Source: JADFOI01 sp965218935 (lineage in GTDB: Bacteria > Acidobacteriota > UBA6911 > RPQK01 > JADFOI01). Taken from it: DNA of 64,000 bases. This document shows positions 33,301-42,732 of the stretch, piece by piece. The notes below the pieces were generated by a model. The model saw only the letters and a list, made by a program, of their open reading frames with translations. It was not told where the DNA came from and ran no database searches. The position numbers and the translations under genes were made by a program. How positions within the stretch are numbered: position 1 is the stretch's first letter; each line of letters starts with the position of its first letter. Location of the stretch: NCBI GenBank assembly GCA_965218935.1, contig CBDCMH010000008.1, positions 62,001 through 126,000 of the forward strand. Reading direction: 5' to 3'.

Positions 33301-33785
33301 TCCGTAGCCCCCCTCTCTTCGAGAAATTCCGCCACTTGCTGCGTGTCCCCTGAAGGGCACTCAATCCAGAGGCCGTAATGACCCTGGCTGAAGCGGGTAT
33401 CATAGGGCACGGTCCTGCGATGCTGTGCCCAGATCGACCAGTACAAGAATCCGCTGACCGTCCCCAGGGCACCGAACAGAATCGTCAGCTCAAAAGCGAT
33501 GATCAAAAAAGGAGGAATGGAAATAAGCGGCTTTCCTCCCGTAATCAGCAGTGGCCACTGGGCTGTGGTCCAGATGGTCAGCGCCATTCCGCAGATGGCG
33601 CCGGTCACCCCGCCCAACAGCGTCATCCTGCGCACCGGGCTTTTCCCGGGCGAGGCCGCTTCAATCAAATCCTCATCCGAGGCAGGAGCGAAGGCCTCCA
33701 GCGGACCCAGGTTCTCGGTGCGGGCCTCTTTGACGGCTCTTAGAAGATCCTCTCTCTGCTCAAAAATGCCCAGTACTCCACTCAT
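33285..33785 (-). CDS. actD: Alternative complex III subunit ActD (DUF3341)
   Basis: 166 residues from the ATG at 33785, beginning MSGVLGIFEQREDLLRAVKE, the usual DUF3341 N-terminal domain; the frame remains open for about 100 codons upstream but that part lies antisense-free inside actC and is not used. Two helices (TLLGGVTGAICGMALTIW and IPPFLIIAFELTILFGALGT) are followed by a periplasm-facing or cytoplasmic tail with DTRFSQGHYGLWIE. The ATG overlaps the actC stop (ATGA). Confidence 0.92.
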   Translation of the reverse strand: MSGVLGIFEQREDLLRAVKEARTENLGPLEAFAPASDEDLIEAASPGKSPVRRMTLLGGVTGAICGMALTIWTTAQWPLLITGGKPLISIPPFLIIAFELTILFGALGTVSGFLYWSIWAQHRRTVPYDTRFSQGHYGLWIECPSGDTQQVAEFLEERGATEWETR

Positions 33786-35134
33786 GCTTGACCCTCGGAT
33801 CGGTGAAGCATCGTCTCTTTCACTTCGGCGATGGGAATGGCAGGCAGATGGCGGATGAAGAGAAGGAACCAGAACAAGAACCAGCACAGGCTCCCAAACA
33901 GAATGCTCCACTCCACCCAGCTGGGACCGTAATCTCCCCAGGTGGTGACGTTGAATTGCCGGGCCAGGGAACCGGCGATGATGACGAATCGTTCCATCCA
34001 CATTCCCACATTGATCATCAGGGAGACCACGAACAAAAGGGCAATGTTGCGGCGGGCGGAGGGAATGAAAAACAGAAGCGGGGCCAGGCAATTGCACACC
34101 ACCATGAGCCAGAAGAAGGGGGCGTAGTCGCCCACGGCTCGCGACATAAAAACGGTTTGTTCATAGGGGTTTTCACTGTACCAGGCAAAGAAGAACTCGA
34201 TCAGGTAGGCGTAGCTGACGATCAGAGAGGAGACCAGGATCAGCTTGGCCACATTTTCCAGATGGTGTGCGGTAACGTAGTCCTCCAGATGCAGGATCTT
34301 CCGTGCCGGGATGATCAGAGTCAGGACCATGGCCAGACCCGAGAAAATGGCGCCGGCCACGAAATAGGGTGCAAAGATGGTGCTGTGCCAGCCGGGAACA
34401 ATGGCCACGGCAAAGTCCCAGGAAACCACGCTGTGAACCGAGACCACCAGGGGAGTGGCCAAGGCCGCCATGAAAAGATAAGAACTGTTAAAGTGCTTCC
34501 ACTCTCGGGTACTTCCCGACCATCCCAGCGAGGCGATGGCGAAGATGCGGCGCCTCCAACCCGTGGAGTTGTCGCGCAGGACGGCCAGATCGGGAACCAG
34601 GCCTAGGTAGAAAAAAAGAGCGCTCACCGTCAGATAGGTGCCTACGGCGAACACATCCCAAAGAAGGGGCGAGCGGAAATTAACCCAAAGGTCGCGCTGG
34701 TTGGGATAGGGAAGAAGCCAGTAGAAGAACCAGGGGCGGCCCAGATGAATAATGGGAAACAGGCCGGCCGTCATGACGGCAAAGACCGTCATCGCTTCTG
34801 CAGCCCGGGAAACGGCGGCCCGCCAGCGCGCTCGGAAAAGGAAGAGTACCGCTGAAATCAGAGTGCCCGAGTGAGCGATACCCACCCAGAAAACAAAGGT
34901 GGTGATGTAGGCTCCCCACATCACCGGGTTGTGAAGACCGGTGACGGCCAGGCCGTTGTACACTTGCTGGGTCCAGGACCAGACTCCCCAAGCGATCCCC
35001 AGCAGACAAAAGGCTAAAGCGGCGAAGTAAATCCGTCCCGGCTGGAGGGTTCCCAGGATATCCCGATTCACACGACCTAAACGGGCCGTCGAGGAATCCG
35101 GCGAAAGAGGGTGGGAGGCATCGGTTGATGACAT
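33782..35134 (-). CDS. actC: Alternative complex III NrfD-like membrane subunit ActC
   Basis: 450 residues, about ten transmembrane helices, NrfD/PsrC family. It forms one of the two quinol-binding membrane subunits. Landmarks include HSGTLISAVLFLFRARWRAAVSRAAE (short forms HSGTLISA and WRAAVSR), FHLGRPWFFYWLLPYPN-type sequence (here HLGRPWFFYW), WDFAVAIVPGWHSTIFAPYF-type (here VPGWHSTIFAPYF) and WYSENPYE. It lies 12 bp after actB and overlaps actD by 4 bp. Confidence 0.94.
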   Translation of the reverse strand: MSSTDASHPLSPDSSTARLGRVNRDILGTLQPGRIYFAALAFCLLGIAWGVWSWTQQVYNGLAVTGLHNPVMWGAYITTFVFWVGIAHSGTLISAVLFLFRARWRAAVSRAAEAMTVFAVMTAGLFPIIHLGRPWFFYWLLPYPNQRDLWVNFRSPLLWDVFAVGTYLTVSALFFYLGLVPDLAVLRDNSTGWRRRIFAIASLGWSGSTREWKHFNSSYLFMAALATPLVVSVHSVVSWDFAVAIVPGWHSTIFAPYFVAGAIFSGLAMVLTLIIPARKILHLEDYVTAHHLENVAKLILVSSLIVSYAYLIEFFFAWYSENPYEQTVFMSRAVGDYAPFFWLMVVCNCLAPLLFFIPSARRNIALLFVVSLMINVGMWMERFVIIAGSLARQFNVTTWGDYGPSWVEWSILFGSLCWFLFWFLLFIRHLPAIPIAEVKETMLHRSEGQA

Positions 35135-35146
35135 GAGGTCGATATC

Positions 35147-38100
35147 TTACTGCTCGTCAAACGGTTTTTCAGGCACCAGTTTCTTTAAATAGGTAATGGC
35201 CGGACGCGTGTTCAAACTCTCCAGCAGGTGGTAGCCGCGGGGATCTTCCACCTTTTGAGAGAGCCGGCTGTTGGGGTCGTTCAGGTCTCCGAATACGATG
35301 GCCTCGGCAGGGCAGGTTTGAGCACAGGCCGGGGTGATGTCCCCATCACGAAGGTCCCGCTCTTCCCTGCGAGCCTGGTTCTTCCCGGCGTGGATACGCT
35401 GAACACAAAAGGTACATTTTTCCATCACTCCGGAAGTGCGAACCGTGACATCGGGGTTGAGCTGAAGCTCCAACGGTTCCGGAAATTCAGATTCGCTCCA
35501 GTTAAATCGGCGGACCTTGTAGGGACAGTTGTTGGAGCAGTAGCGAGTCCCCACGCAGCGGGCGTAGACTTGAGCATTCAACCCCTCCGGGTTGTGATAG
35601 GTGGCGAAAACCGGGCAGACTGGTTCGCAGGGCGCGTTGTGGCAGTGCTGACACAGGGCGGGAACAGGAGTGAGCAGGGGCTGAACCAGAGCTGTCTCCT
35701 GGGAGAGGGGATCGTGCAAGTGTCGCTCGATTCTGAGCCACGACATCTCCCGTCCCTGGGCACACCGTTCCTTCCCCACAACGGGGACGTTGTTCTCGGC
35801 ATAGCAGGCCGCCACGCAGGCGTTGCAACCCGTACAGGCGTCCAGATCAATGGCCATCGCCCACTGATGATCCGGGTGTTCGTGGGGAGGGTAGTAATCG
35901 ATCGGTTCATGGGCACTGGAATCTGTGTGCTCCTCCGGGGCTGGATCGGAAAGCTGGCTGGGGAAAATCTGTTCGGCAAAAGGGGTCTGCTGGACTTCCA
36001 GAGAGATCAGAGTATCTCGAGGATGATCCTGAGGTCTGGCCTGAAGAGAAACGAGACGATGTTTCTCTCCCGTTTTGGCCAGGCTGACTCGAACCGATCG
36101 CCACAAAACCGAGCCCGATTCCTGTTCGGCTTCAGGGGAGAGCAGTCCCATGGGATTAGCGCCTCTGCCTGAGGCATAGCGCAGATCGCCTGAGCGGCCC
36201 TGTCCCAGGGAGATGGCCACAATGCCCGTTTTCAGTCCGGCAAAAAGGTGAACGGGGAGGGTCACGATGCCGTAAGGCGAAGTCACGATGAGCACATCCC
36301 CCTCCTCGAAACCCATTTGCAGACCGGTGTCGGGGTGAACCTCCACCCAGCCATCCCAGACCAGTTGGGTGACCGCGTCGGGAATCTCGTGAAGCCAGGG
36401 ATTATTGGCATTGCGGCCGTCAAAGAAAGCGGCCGAAGGATAAACCAGCAAAGCTTGTCCGTCCTCAGGTCCTTCCAGCCGCTCCGTCTGCAGGCGGATC
36501 TGCCCGGAGAAATCCCGTAAAGAAGCTGTTACCGGCGCGACTTCTTCAAAGAGCCCGCCCTGTCTCAAGACATCAGGCCAGAACTCCTCCCAGGAGCGCT
36601 CCGGTGCTACCTCAGTACGAAGGGTGTCCCAGTAAGCGTGAAGCCAATCGAAATAATTGGAGTGCTCGAACGTGGAGGCCATCTCTTCGATGTTTTGAGC
36701 CGTGCTCAAAAGAACGTCGCCGGTAGCTTTGGTGTCAAAGACCGGCTGCATGGCGGGCTGCTGAATGGTGATCACTCCGGCCCGTGGACTGAAATCACCC
36801 CAGCTTTCCAAAGAGTGAGGGTCGGGCAGAACCAGATCGGCCCGGGCCGTGGTTTCATCGGGAAGACGGGAAAAACTGACCACCAGGGGGACTTTTTCCA
36901 AGGCCTCGGCAAAACCGCAAGCCTGGGGCAAAGTGAAGACGGGATTGGTCTCGTCAAGAAAAAGAACCTCGATCCTTTCCTGGTTCATGTCTTCGATCAG
37001 ATCGAGGATCTCCTGATAGGTGGCCAGCTGGTCCAGGGCTGAGGGAATGCCCAAGGTCATCGTTTTGCCCAGGTTGCCTGCCACGGAGTTGAGCAGCAAA
37101 ACCGCCAGTTCCAAAGATACGGCCTGTTCTCCTGCACCACTCACTCCACCGCCCAGCGCCAGTGAGGGCGATTCCTGGCAGAAGCGCCGGGCCAGTTCCT
37201 GAACCGAGGAAACCTCCACTCCCGTATCGTTCTGGGTTGCTTCAGGTGAATAAGATTGCACCAGCGACTCGATCCATCCCAGATCCGATTCCACCTCGGC
37301 CGCGGCCAAACCCTGATCCAGGATGGAATGGATGATGGCAAGCGCGAGCTGAACCTCGGCGCCGGGAGTCATGGGAATCCACCAGTCGGCGTTGGAGGCG
37401 GTCAGGTCAAGACGGGGGGAGATATGAACAAAGTTGTCGGGGCGCTGGGTGGAACGGGCCCGGCGCATTCTTTGAAAATCGCCCATCAGCTCGACATTGG
37501 AGCGCCAGGTCTCCAGAAAATCGGCGCCAAAGGAGAGCAAGAAGCGGGCTTGGTCCAGATGATAACTGGGGAGTTCGGGACGATCGAAGGCGATCTGGGT
37601 GGCCCGGCGAAGAGGTTCGTACTGAAAGGTTTCATAAAAAAGCAGCCGCTGGGACCCCAGAGCCTGCAGCCACTGGCGCGTGAGCTGTTCCATCGATCCG
37701 GTCAGGAGCCGGCCCAGCCAGGCCACCTTCTGCTGCTCGCCGCTGGCTTTGATCGGGCCCAGGCGAGAGGCCAGCAGCTCTTCAGCCTGCTCCCAGTCGG
37801 TGGGTTGCAGCTGACCCCCTTCATCTCGAAGGAGGGGGCCGCGAAAACGATCCGGGTTGTAAAGGGATTGAACGGAGGCCTGTCCGCGGATGCAAAGCCG
37901 TCCTTTGTTCACCGGATGGTTGGGGTTACCCTCAGCCTTGATGACACGGCCCTCACGAGTCTTGGCCAGCATGCCGCATCCGGCCGGGCACTCGCGGCAT
38001 TGGGTCGTATAGTAGGCGGCCACACCGGGGACGATGTTGTCCGGAGAAACCAGATAAGGGATCAGCTGCTCGGTTTGTGGAGGAGCACAGGCGTCGACAA

Positions 38101-38155
38101 GGGCCGCCGATCCACTGACTCCCATGACCTTGACAAAATCTCGTCGGTTGATCAT
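35147..38155 (-). CDS. actB: Alternative complex III molybdopterin-like iron-sulfur subunit ActB
   Basis: 1002 residues. A Tat-type start (NRRDFVKVMGVSG) leads into a CISM-family catalytic-type domain (about residues 45-720) with an N-terminal cysteine cluster CRECPAGC. The C-terminal ferredoxin domain (about 755-960) has four cysteine clusters: CTGCNACVAAC, CQHCHNAPCEPVC, CVGTRYCSNNCPYK and CTFCVQRIH with CAQTC. In characterised complexes the Mo-cofactor site is empty and the FeS clusters carry electrons. It is followed by actC and is separated from actA by repeat B6. Confidence 0.95.
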   Translation of the reverse strand: MINRRDFVKVMGVSGSAALVDACAPPQTEQLIPYLVSPDNIVPGVAAYYTTQCRECPAGCGMLAKTREGRVIKAEGNPNHPVNKGRLCIRGQASVQSLYNPDRFRGPLLRDEGGQLQPTDWEQAEELLASRLGPIKASGEQQKVAWLGRLLTGSMEQLTRQWLQALGSQRLLFYETFQYEPLRRATQIAFDRPELPSYHLDQARFLLSFGADFLETWRSNVELMGDFQRMRRARSTQRPDNFVHISPRLDLTASNADWWIPMTPGAEVQLALAIIHSILDQGLAAAEVESDLGWIESLVQSYSPEATQNDTGVEVSSVQELARRFCQESPSLALGGGVSGAGEQAVSLELAVLLLNSVAGNLGKTMTLGIPSALDQLATYQEILDLIEDMNQERIEVLFLDETNPVFTLPQACGFAEALEKVPLVVSFSRLPDETTARADLVLPDPHSLESWGDFSPRAGVITIQQPAMQPVFDTKATGDVLLSTAQNIEEMASTFEHSNYFDWLHAYWDTLRTEVAPERSWEEFWPDVLRQGGLFEEVAPVTASLRDFSGQIRLQTERLEGPEDGQALLVYPSAAFFDGRNANNPWLHEIPDAVTQLVWDGWVEVHPDTGLQMGFEEGDVLIVTSPYGIVTLPVHLFAGLKTGIVAISLGQGRSGDLRYASGRGANPMGLLSPEAEQESGSVLWRSVRVSLAKTGEKHRLVSLQARPQDHPRDTLISLEVQQTPFAEQIFPSQLSDPAPEEHTDSSAHEPIDYYPPHEHPDHQWAMAIDLDACTGCNACVAACYAENNVPVVGKERCAQGREMSWLRIERHLHDPLSQETALVQPLLTPVPALCQHCHNAPCEPVCPVFATYHNPEGLNAQVYARCVGTRYCSNNCPYKVRRFNWSESEFPEPLELQLNPDVTVRTSGVMEKCTFCVQRIHAGKNQARREERDLRDGDITPACAQTCPAEAIVFGDLNDPNSRLSQKVEDPRGYHLLESLNTRPAITYLKKLVPEKPFDEQ

Positions 38156-38163
38156 ATCGTTTC

Positions 38164-38311
38164 TAAGCCGGGATTATTCATAGGTTGTCGTGACGAAGTG
38201 CCGCATGCGCCGCGATGACAAGGCGTGCGAGGGGTACCCGCTTGCGGGTCGCGCGGTCAGCGTGGATGATTGCGGCACTGCAGTAGATAACTTATGCATA
38301 ATCCCGGCTAA
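38164..38311. repeat. Family B inverted-repeat element, copy B6, between actA and actB
   Basis: The ends are TAAGCCGGGATTATTCATAG and TTATGCATAATCCCGGCTAA, nearly perfect inverted repeats. The interior has GTACCCGCTTGCGGGT and the GCAGTAGATAA arm, and is more diverged than the other copies. On the minus strand its end supplies the TAG stop codon of actA. It lies within the act operon, so the transcript must run through it. Confidence 0.78.
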
Positions 38312-38814
38312 TAGTGACAGGTGAGGCAATCCACCGAAGCCTCCTCACTGCGATGACAGTCCAAACACCATCCCATCTGCAGATCACGGACCCGGGTGAC
38401 CTTGGTCATGGTCTGGACCGCTCCGTGGCAGTCCTGACACTGAACCTCGGCACGCACGTGGGCTGCGTGATTGAAGTGAACGAATCGGGGTAAGGAGTAA
38501 ACCTTGACCCAGGGAACAGGCTCTCCGCTTTGCCAGTGATTGCGAAGCTTCTCCACTTCAGGGCTATCTCGGGCTACGATCAGGTGACACCCCATGCAGC
38601 GCTCAACGGAAGGAACCCCGGCGAAAGGGGATCGAGCGGCATAGGTGTGACAATAGAAGCATTGGATGTTGTAGTCGGTGACGTGAAGCTTGTGATCAAA
38701 GGCGATGGGTTGATCCGGTGCATAGGGCTCCTCCGCCTGCACCATCCAGACCGCTCCTGCCAGCAAGCCCAAGATCACGACACCTACGGCTGCCGTCCCT
38801 ACGCGTTTGCCCAT
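38308..38814 (-). CDS. actA: Alternative complex III pentaheme cytochrome c subunit ActA
   Basis: 168 residues with an N-terminal membrane anchor or signal (VVILGLLAGAVWMVQAEE) and five CxxCH heme-binding motifs: CFYCH, CMGCH, CQDCH, CLDCH and CLTCH, the last three residues from the C-terminus. Five hemes is the standard count for ActA. The stop is the TAG at the end of repeat B6, directly after the final tyrosine, so the C-terminus is set by the element. It is the first gene of the act operon, divergent from rnr. Confidence 0.94.
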   Translation of the reverse strand: MGKRVGTAAVGVVILGLLAGAVWMVQAEEPYAPDQPIAFDHKLHVTDYNIQCFYCHTYAARSPFAGVPSVERCMGCHLIVARDSPEVEKLRNHWQSGEPVPWVKVYSLPRFVHFNHAAHVRAEVQCQDCHGAVQTMTKVTRVRDLQMGWCLDCHRSEEASVDCLTCHY

Positions 38815-38963
38815 CGCAAAAATCTCTTCGTGCTTCGAGTAGCAGTGCCTCCAGTGTGAGTGGCTGCAAAATGGTCCTACGAGAGCCTTCGAGAGCCCCC
38901 TTATATGGCCGACAAGTGTAAGTTATTGGGAACCAATGTCAAGGGAGGTGCAGTTCGATTTCC

Positions 38964-39042
38964 CACAAGGGGACAGAAGTTTTTTCTCTCCACAAGGGAC
39001 AGAAGTTATTTCGGAGAAGGGGACAGAAGTTTTTTCTCTCTT
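38964..39042. repeat. Tandem GGGGACAGAAGTT repeat in the actA-rnr divergent region
   Basis: Three units of about 26 bp: AAGGGGACAGAAGTTTTTTC, AAGGGACAGAAGTTATTTC and AAGGGGACAGAAGTTTTTTC. They lie between the divergent starts of actA (38814) and rnr (39081), so they may carry promoter or operator function for either. Similar GGGGACAG-worded repeats are found beside IS200-like transposase genes in other bacteria (recollection), but none is here. Confidence 0.65.
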
Positions 39043-39080
39043 TGGGTTATACTCTCACCCCGGAAACATCCAACCTGAAA

Positions 39081-41078
39081 ATGGCACAAAAACAACCAGC
39101 AGACACCGTCACCGGACGCTTTATTGCTCATCCCGATGGCTACGGCTTTGTCATCGCGGAAGATCCGCCGATGGACCAGGATGTGTTTGTTCCCCCGAGC
39201 AAAGTGGGGAGCGCCGTTGATGGGGATACGGTGCGGGTTCGTCTGGTTCCTTCTCGCCGCCCTCGAAAAGAAAAGGGGAAGAGTTCTCTGGAAGGGGAGA
39301 TCTTTGCCATTGTCTCTCGGGGCCGAGAGACCATCGTGGGAAAGCTCTTTCGATATCGCCAGGATATCTACGTGGCTCCTCTGGACGAGCGCTACCGCTA
39401 CACGGTTCGACTCACCGATAAGCAGGCCACAAAAATTGAAGATGGAACCATTGTGGTGGTTTCCATCGTGGTTCAGCCGGGACCGAATCAAAGGCCTCTG
39501 GGCAAGATCAGAGAGGTCCTGGGAGATCCGGATGATCCGGAGATTCAATACAAAATCGTCTGTCACACCTACGAGATTCCGATCGAATTTCCCCCGGAGG
39601 TTTTAGAGGAAGCGGAGCTCGCAGAAGAGCCGGATGGGAATAAGATACTGAAGAGAAACGATTTTCGAAAACTGCTGACCGTTACCATCGACGGAGAGTC
39701 AGCACGTGACTTCGATGACGCCATTAGTATTGAAAAACTGAAGAACGGCCGTTTTCGGCTCTGGGTTCATATTGCCGACGTGTCTCATTACGTCCGCACC
39801 GATACCCCACTGGATCGGGAGGCCTTGCTTCGAGGTACCTCGGTTTACTTTCCGGATCGGGCCGTTCCGATGCTCCCTGAGAGGCTTTCCAATCAGGTCT
39901 GCAGCCTCAATCCCAAGGTGGACCGGCTCACCATGAGTGCGGTGATGGAAATCGATGATCAAGGGAAGGTTGTCAACGCGGAGTTTTGCCGGTCGGTGAT
40001 CTGCAGCAACGAGCGGATGACCTACAGCTCCGTCAATAAGATTCTCATCGATCAGGATGAGGCCTTGAAACGCCGCTACAAATCTCTTTTGGAAAGTTTT
40101 GGCTGGATGTTCGAGCTGTCCAGGATTCTCAGGGCGATGCGGGTGAGGAGGGGAGCCATCGATTTTGATCTTCCTGAAGCGCAGGTCGAATATGACGCCA
40201 AAGGGGAAATTGTCGACATCGGCCGTTCCGAGCGAAACGAGGCTCATCGGATTATCGAAGAGTTCATGCTCTTAGCCAACGAAACCGTCGCCCAACATCT
40301 GGCCGATCAGGAGATTCCTTCGATTTATCGAGTCCATGAAGATCCTGATCCCTCCAAAGTCGAAACCTTCCTGGAGTTGGCAAGCGAGTTCGGATATTCG
40401 TTGGAGCAAAATAAAGACGGTCGGTACTCCTCCCGAGCCTTTCAAAAACTAATGGTCAGGATGAGTGACAAACCGGAGCAGAAGTTTCTTTCCTACCTGA
40501 TGCTGCGCTCCTTTAAGCAAGCTCAATACCTTGAAGGGAATCAGGGCCATTTCGGTCTGGCTTCCGCTTGCTACACTCACTTCACCTCTCCGATTCGGCG
40601 CTACCCGGATTTGATCGTTCATCGCATTTTGAAAATGGCCATCGACAAGAAGACCTCCGGCCGCAGCGCTGGGGAACTCTATAGCCGCCTCCAGGAAATT
40701 GCTGGCCGCTCTTCGCAAAGAGAACGAAAGGCGGTTGAGGCGGAGCGGGAAATCATGCGCTGGCTCATGGCCCAATTCATGGCCGACCGGCTGGGCGAGG
40801 AATACGACGCTTTTATCATTGGAGTGAAGCGCAATGGCTTCTTTGTCGAACTGCTGGACCACTTCGTGGAGGGTTTTGTTCCCGTCGAGACGATTTGGGA
40901 CGACTTCTATGTCTTGAACCAGCGCCACCACTGCTTAATCGGGGAGACGACGAAAAAGGTGTACCGGCTCGGCGACCGGTTGAGGGTCCGGGTGGATAAA
41001 GTCAATCCCCATCGGCACCTGATTGACTTCTCGCCTGTTATTTCCGCGAAGCGATCTCGGCGAAAGCGGAAACGATAA
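39081..41078 (+). CDS. rnr: Ribonuclease R
   Basis: Processive 3'-5' exoribonuclease able to digest structured RNA. The ATG at 39081 gives 665 residues starting MAQKQPADTVTGRFIAHPDG; the frame runs 39 bases further upstream into the GGGGACAG repeat and that part is not counted. Domains: cold-shock-type OB folds (about residues 10-170), RNB catalytic domain with the aspartate cluster GESARDFDDAIS, HFTSPIRRYPDLIVHR near residue 505, an S1 domain and a basic tail RSRRKRKR. The last 41 bp overlap the convergent selA gene. Confidence 0.95.
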   Translation: MAQKQPADTVTGRFIAHPDGYGFVIAEDPPMDQDVFVPPSKVGSAVDGDTVRVRLVPSRRPRKEKGKSSLEGEIFAIVSRGRETIVGKLFRYRQDIYVAPLDERYRYTVRLTDKQATKIEDGTIVVVSIVVQPGPNQRPLGKIREVLGDPDDPEIQYKIVCHTYEIPIEFPPEVLEEAELAEEPDGNKILKRNDFRKLLTVTIDGESARDFDDAISIEKLKNGRFRLWVHIADVSHYVRTDTPLDREALLRGTSVYFPDRAVPMLPERLSNQVCSLNPKVDRLTMSAVMEIDDQGKVVNAEFCRSVICSNERMTYSSVNKILIDQDEALKRRYKSLLESFGWMFELSRILRAMRVRRGAIDFDLPEAQVEYDAKGEIVDIGRSERNEAHRIIEEFMLLANETVAQHLADQEIPSIYRVHEDPDPSKVETFLELASEFGYSLEQNKDGRYSSRAFQKLMVRMSDKPEQKFLSYLMLRSFKQAQYLEGNQGHFGLASACYTHFTSPIRRYPDLIVHRILKMAIDKKTSGRSAGELYSRLQEIAGRSSQRERKAVEAEREIMRWLMAQFMADRLGEEYDAFIIGVKRNGFFVELLDHFVEGFVPVETIWDDFYVLNQRHHCLIGETTKKVYRLGDRLRVRVDKVNPHRHLIDFSPVISAKRSRRKRKR

Positions 41079-42477
41079 GGTCTTCCTGCTCCGGGAAGAC
41101 GGTCCGCAAATCCAGAATCAACTGATCATCCTCAATCCGCGCAATCACCGGCGTGGGAGATTTTCTCAGCTGCTGTTCCAGTTTGTTCACGGAATGTTGT
41201 TTCGAAGTAATGGCCAGCACATAGGTGGGGATCTGTTCTTCCGGCGCGGAGCCACCTCCGATCAGAGAGGAGCCGGCTTTAACCTGGCTTGAAAAGAGTT
41301 TGGAGTCCAGCAAGCGCGCCAGGCGCTGGGCCCGCGTCTTGATTTCCTCGGCACTGGCGGAAAGCATCCGCTGAACGGGGATGACCCTTTCGTAGCAGCC
41401 CTTGTCGTACTGAATCAGGGTCCACTGCAGGGCCGCGTAGCTAATCTTATCGACACGGCAAGCCCGCATGAGCGGATTGCGGCGAATGGCATCCACCAGT
41501 TCCTTTTGACCCACCATGATACCGGCCTGAGGACCTCCCAACAGCTTGTCTCCACTGAAGCAGACCAGGTCGACTCCCTCTGTCAGAATCGATTGCACGG
41601 ACGGTTCCTCGCGCAAAAAGGGATGGGATGAAGAAAAGAGAAGACCGCTTCCGGCATCCTCCACCAGGGGAATTTTGCTCTCCCGGGCCAACTCCACCAG
41701 TTCCGAGAGTTCGGGGCGGTGAGTGAATCCGACAATCTTATAGTTGCTGGGGTGCACTCGCAGAATCAAGGAGGTGTCCTGATCGATGGCATCGCGATAA
41801 TCGGAAATCTTCGTTTTGTTGGTGGTCCCCACTTCCTTCAAGAGGGCGCCACTGCGTTCCATGATGGCGGGGATACGGAAGGAGCCTCCGATTTCAACCA
41901 GTTCTCCGCGGGAGACCAGGACTTTCTTGTTCCGGGCCAGGGTGTTTAAAATCAGCAGGACCGCTGCCGCGTTGTTGTTGCAGGCGGTGGCTGCCTGGCA
42001 TCCCAGCAAACGACGGATGCGCTCTTCAAAGTGAAGATCTCGATGCCCTCGCTTGCCGGTCTCCAGATTGTATTCGAGATTGGAATACCCGGTGGCCAAC
42101 TCCTGGATGGCTTCGGCCGCCTCAGGGGCCAGAGGGGAACGGCCTACATTGGTGTGAATGATGACACCGCTGGCATTGATGACTTTACGAAGAGAGGGGG
42201 AAAGTCGCACCTCCAGTTTGGAGCGTACCACGGAATCGAGCGAGTCGATGCGCTCGCTTAAGACCTGGTCCGAGAGCTGGCCCTCCTGAATGGCCGTACG
42301 CAGCTCCTCCAGATATTCTTGAATGCCATCCACAACGAGCTCTCGAGAATAGAGATCGATCAGAGCCTGAACCGAGTCCTCTTGCAAAAGCTTGCTGACG
42401 GAGGGAAGGCGCTGCAGTATCTGACTATCCGCGGACACGGGGAGATTATACCTCTTTTCTCTGTTCGTGAAGCGCAC
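41038..42477 (-). CDS. selA: L-seryl-tRNA(Sec) selenium transferase
   Basis: PLP enzyme that converts Ser-tRNA(Sec) to Sec-tRNA(Sec) using selenophosphate; 479 residues. Landmarks: LPSVSKLLQED, VINASGVIIHTNVGRSPLA, YSNLEYNLETGKRG, ACNNNAAAVLL, and the PLP lysine in CFSGDKLLGGPQAG. The first ATG is at 42477, but a GTG at 42438 gives a more usual length before the LPSV motif. The gene implies selenoprotein synthesis; selB, selC and selD are not in the window. Its end overlaps rnr by 41 bp tail to tail. Confidence 0.94.
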   Translation of the reverse strand: MRFTNREKRYNLPVSADSQILQRLPSVSKLLQEDSVQALIDLYSRELVVDGIQEYLEELRTAIQEGQLSDQVLSERIDSLDSVVRSKLEVRLSPSLRKVINASGVIIHTNVGRSPLAPEAAEAIQELATGYSNLEYNLETGKRGHRDLHFEERIRRLLGCQAATACNNNAAAVLLILNTLARNKKVLVSRGELVEIGGSFRIPAIMERSGALLKEVGTTNKTKISDYRDAIDQDTSLILRVHPSNYKIVGFTHRPELSELVELARESKIPLVEDAGSGLLFSSSHPFLREEPSVQSILTEGVDLVCFSGDKLLGGPQAGIMVGQKELVDAIRRNPLMRACRVDKISYAALQWTLIQYDKGCYERVIPVQRMLSASAEEIKTRAQRLARLLDSKLFSSQVKAGSSLIGGGSAPEEQIPTYVLAITSKQHSVNKLEQQLRKSPTPVIARIEDDQLILDLRTVFPEQEDLIVSAFAEIASRK

Positions 42478-42513
42478 TTAGAGGTATGCTGTGTCCGAGG
42501 TAATCATAGGCTT

Positions 42514-42732
42514 ATGAAGCGATGGAGGGCTCAAACGGTTCGATTGGACCAATTGGAAGATCATCTGAACCAGCTGGCCCAGGACGGCTATGAACTCTTT
42601 GGTCTCTATCCCGTTCTTGTCCCCGTGGGAGGAGATGAGAAACTGACCACTTTCCTGGTGGTGGCCAGGAAAAGCTTGGACTACATCGGAAAGGAAATAG
42701 CTGAATTGGAAGTTGAAGCCACGGAACAGTAA
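42514..42732 (+). CDS. Small protein of unknown function (DUF4177-like)
   Basis: 72 residues from the ATG at 42514: LDQLEDHLNQLAQDGYELFG, VPVGGDEKLTTFLVVARK. The pattern of a helix with DGYELFG then a beta strand with FLVVARK resembles short DUF4177-type proteins. A longer frame start at 42319 would overlap selA and is not used. It is divergent from selA, whose start is 37 bp away, and precedes purH by 149 bp. Confidence 0.55.
   Translation: MKRWRAQTVRLDQLEDHLNQLAQDGYELFGLYPVLVPVGGDEKLTTFLVVARKSLDYIGKEIAELEVEATEQ

Noticed and set aside
33788..34606. 272-residue His/Gly-rich plus-strand frame opposite actC
   Set aside because: Antisense of a membrane protein gene gives this composition; no start signal or family.
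37256..38218. 320-residue plus-strand frame opposite actB
   Set aside because: Shadow of actB, whose cysteine motifs and Tat start are unambiguous.
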